DNA of 5,350 nt from Gammaproteobacteria bacterium. Its GTDB lineage: Bacteria; Pseudomonadota; Gammaproteobacteria; Pseudomonadales; Azotimanducaceae. Positions 4,881-5,350 of the stretch are shown here, one piece after another. The stretch covers positions 1 through 5,350 of the forward strand of contig JAPPHP010000305.1 in the NCBI GenBank assembly GCA_028821035.1, read 5' to 3'. The notes beneath the pieces were generated by a model. The model worked only from the letters and a program-made list of their open reading frames with translations. It had not been told where the DNA came from and ran no database searches. The translations under genes were made by a program, and so were the position numbers. Position 1 is the stretch's first letter, and each line of letters starts with the position of its first letter.

Positions 4881-5350
4881 ATGCCGCAAGCCGTACCATC
4901 CGTGACCACGAAGTTCGATACCGTCGAAGACGCCATAGCCGCGGTCGCCGCCGGGGAACTCGTGGTCGTGGTGGACGACGACGACCGCGAGAACGAGGGC
5001 GACCTCGTGATGGCGGCGTCCCACGCCACGCCGGAACGCGTCGCCTTCATGATCCGTCACACGAGCGGCATCCTCTGCGCTCCGTTGCCCGAGGACCAGG
5101 CCAAGCGCCTGCACCTCGACCCGATGGTGGCCCGCAACGACGCTCCCCTGTCGACGGCGTTCACGGTCAGCGTCGACTACCGGCACGGTCTCTCCACGGG
5201 CATCTCGGCGGAAGAGCGGGCGAACACCGTGCTCGCCCTTGCGAACAGCAACGTCGGCGCGGGGGACTTCGTGCGGCCCGGCCACATCTTCCCCCTGGTG
5301 GGGCGGCGCGGAGGGGTCCTGGTCCGCTCCGGGCACACGGAAGCCTCCAT
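4881..5350 (+). CDS. ribB: 3,4-dihydroxy-2-butanone 4-phosphate synthase (RibB, or N-terminal domain of RibBA), cut by the window edge
   Basis: The first 156 codons are present and the frame is still open at the right edge. The enzyme converts ribulose 5-phosphate to 3,4-dihydroxy-2-butanone 4-phosphate plus formate, supplying the four-carbon unit for riboflavin; it is cytoplasmic and Mg2+-dependent. The signature acidic loop VDDDDRENEGDLVMAAS (31-47) carries the metal- and substrate-binding acidic and Arg residues. RHTSGILCAPL (59-69), FTVSVDYRHGLSTGISAEERANT (94-116), DFVRPGHIFPL (129-139) and GGVLVRSGHTEAS (144-156) follow in the family order. Stand-alone RibB is about 210 residues; bifunctional RibBA continues into GTP cyclohydrolase II at about residue 200, beyond this window. 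The start is taken as ATG 4881; GTG at 4902 is an in-frame alternative. Neither has a Shine-Dalgarno, and the TATAAT only 12 bases upstream points to a leaderless or nearly leaderless mRNA. It is divergent from the amine oxidase. Confidence 0.95.
   Translation, partial: MPQAVPSVTTKFDTVEDAIAAVAAGELVVVVDDDDRENEGDLVMAASHATPERVAFMIRHTSGILCAPLPEDQAKRLHLDPMVARNDAPLSTAFTVSVDYRHGLSTGISAEERANTVLALANSNVGAGDFVRPGHIFPLVGRRGGVLVRSGHTEAS

Noticed and set aside
4765..4899. 45-residue N-terminal extension of the amine oxidase from 4899
   Set aside because: It lacks a ribosome site and runs across the ribB start and promoter. The ATG at 4764 has AAGGAG at seven bases and gives the usual family length.

Overview
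The window is GC-rich bacterial DNA: hand counts give about 70% GC at 181-540 and 72% at 4501-4680. Gene ends are tightly packed, with two TGATG stop/start overlaps. A Sec signal peptide combined with a C-terminal CxxCH haem motif suggests a Gram-negative with a periplasm, but the sequence does not fix the taxon. Four of the six protein genes belong to well-known families. The most interesting accessory element is a Xre-RES toxin-antitoxin module with its own operator-like palindrome.

Layout, left to right. (1) 1-50, minus strand: most of a tRNA-Arg (anticodon TCG) whose 3' part is cut off by the window edge. (2) 148-1338, plus strand: a class III (CaiB/BaiF family) CoA-transferase starting at a GTG with a good Shine-Dalgarno. 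It overlaps by one base with (3) 1338-1763, plus strand: a small exported protein with a C-terminal CTGCH haem site that looks like a class II (c'-type) cytochrome. (4) 1785-2273 and 2273-2725, minus strand: a RES-domain toxin and its upstream Xre/MbcA/ParS antitoxin, overlapping by one base, with an almost perfect inverted repeat at 2751-2779 where the promoter should be. (5) 2821-4764, minus strand: a complete copper-containing (topaquinone) amine oxidase with all expected active-site residues. (6) 4881 to the right edge, plus strand: the first 156 codons of 3,4-dihydroxy-2-butanone 4-phosphate synthase (RibB, or the N-terminal half of RibBA), divergent from the amine oxidase.

The CoA-transferase and cytochrome are probably one transcription unit. 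The toxin-antitoxin pair is another, converging on the first with a 21-base gap. The amine oxidase reads toward the toxin-antitoxin pair on the same strand, so read-through is possible. The amine oxidase and ribB share a 116-base divergent intergenic region containing a perfect TATAAT box 12 bases before the ribB ATG. No metabolic pathway obviously joins all the genes. The toxin-antitoxin block has somewhat lower GC (about 63% by hand count over 1801-2760), which fits an inserted accessory cassette between housekeeping or catabolic genes. There is no gene-free stretch longer than about 120 bases. No CRISPR array, insertion sequence or integrase is visible.
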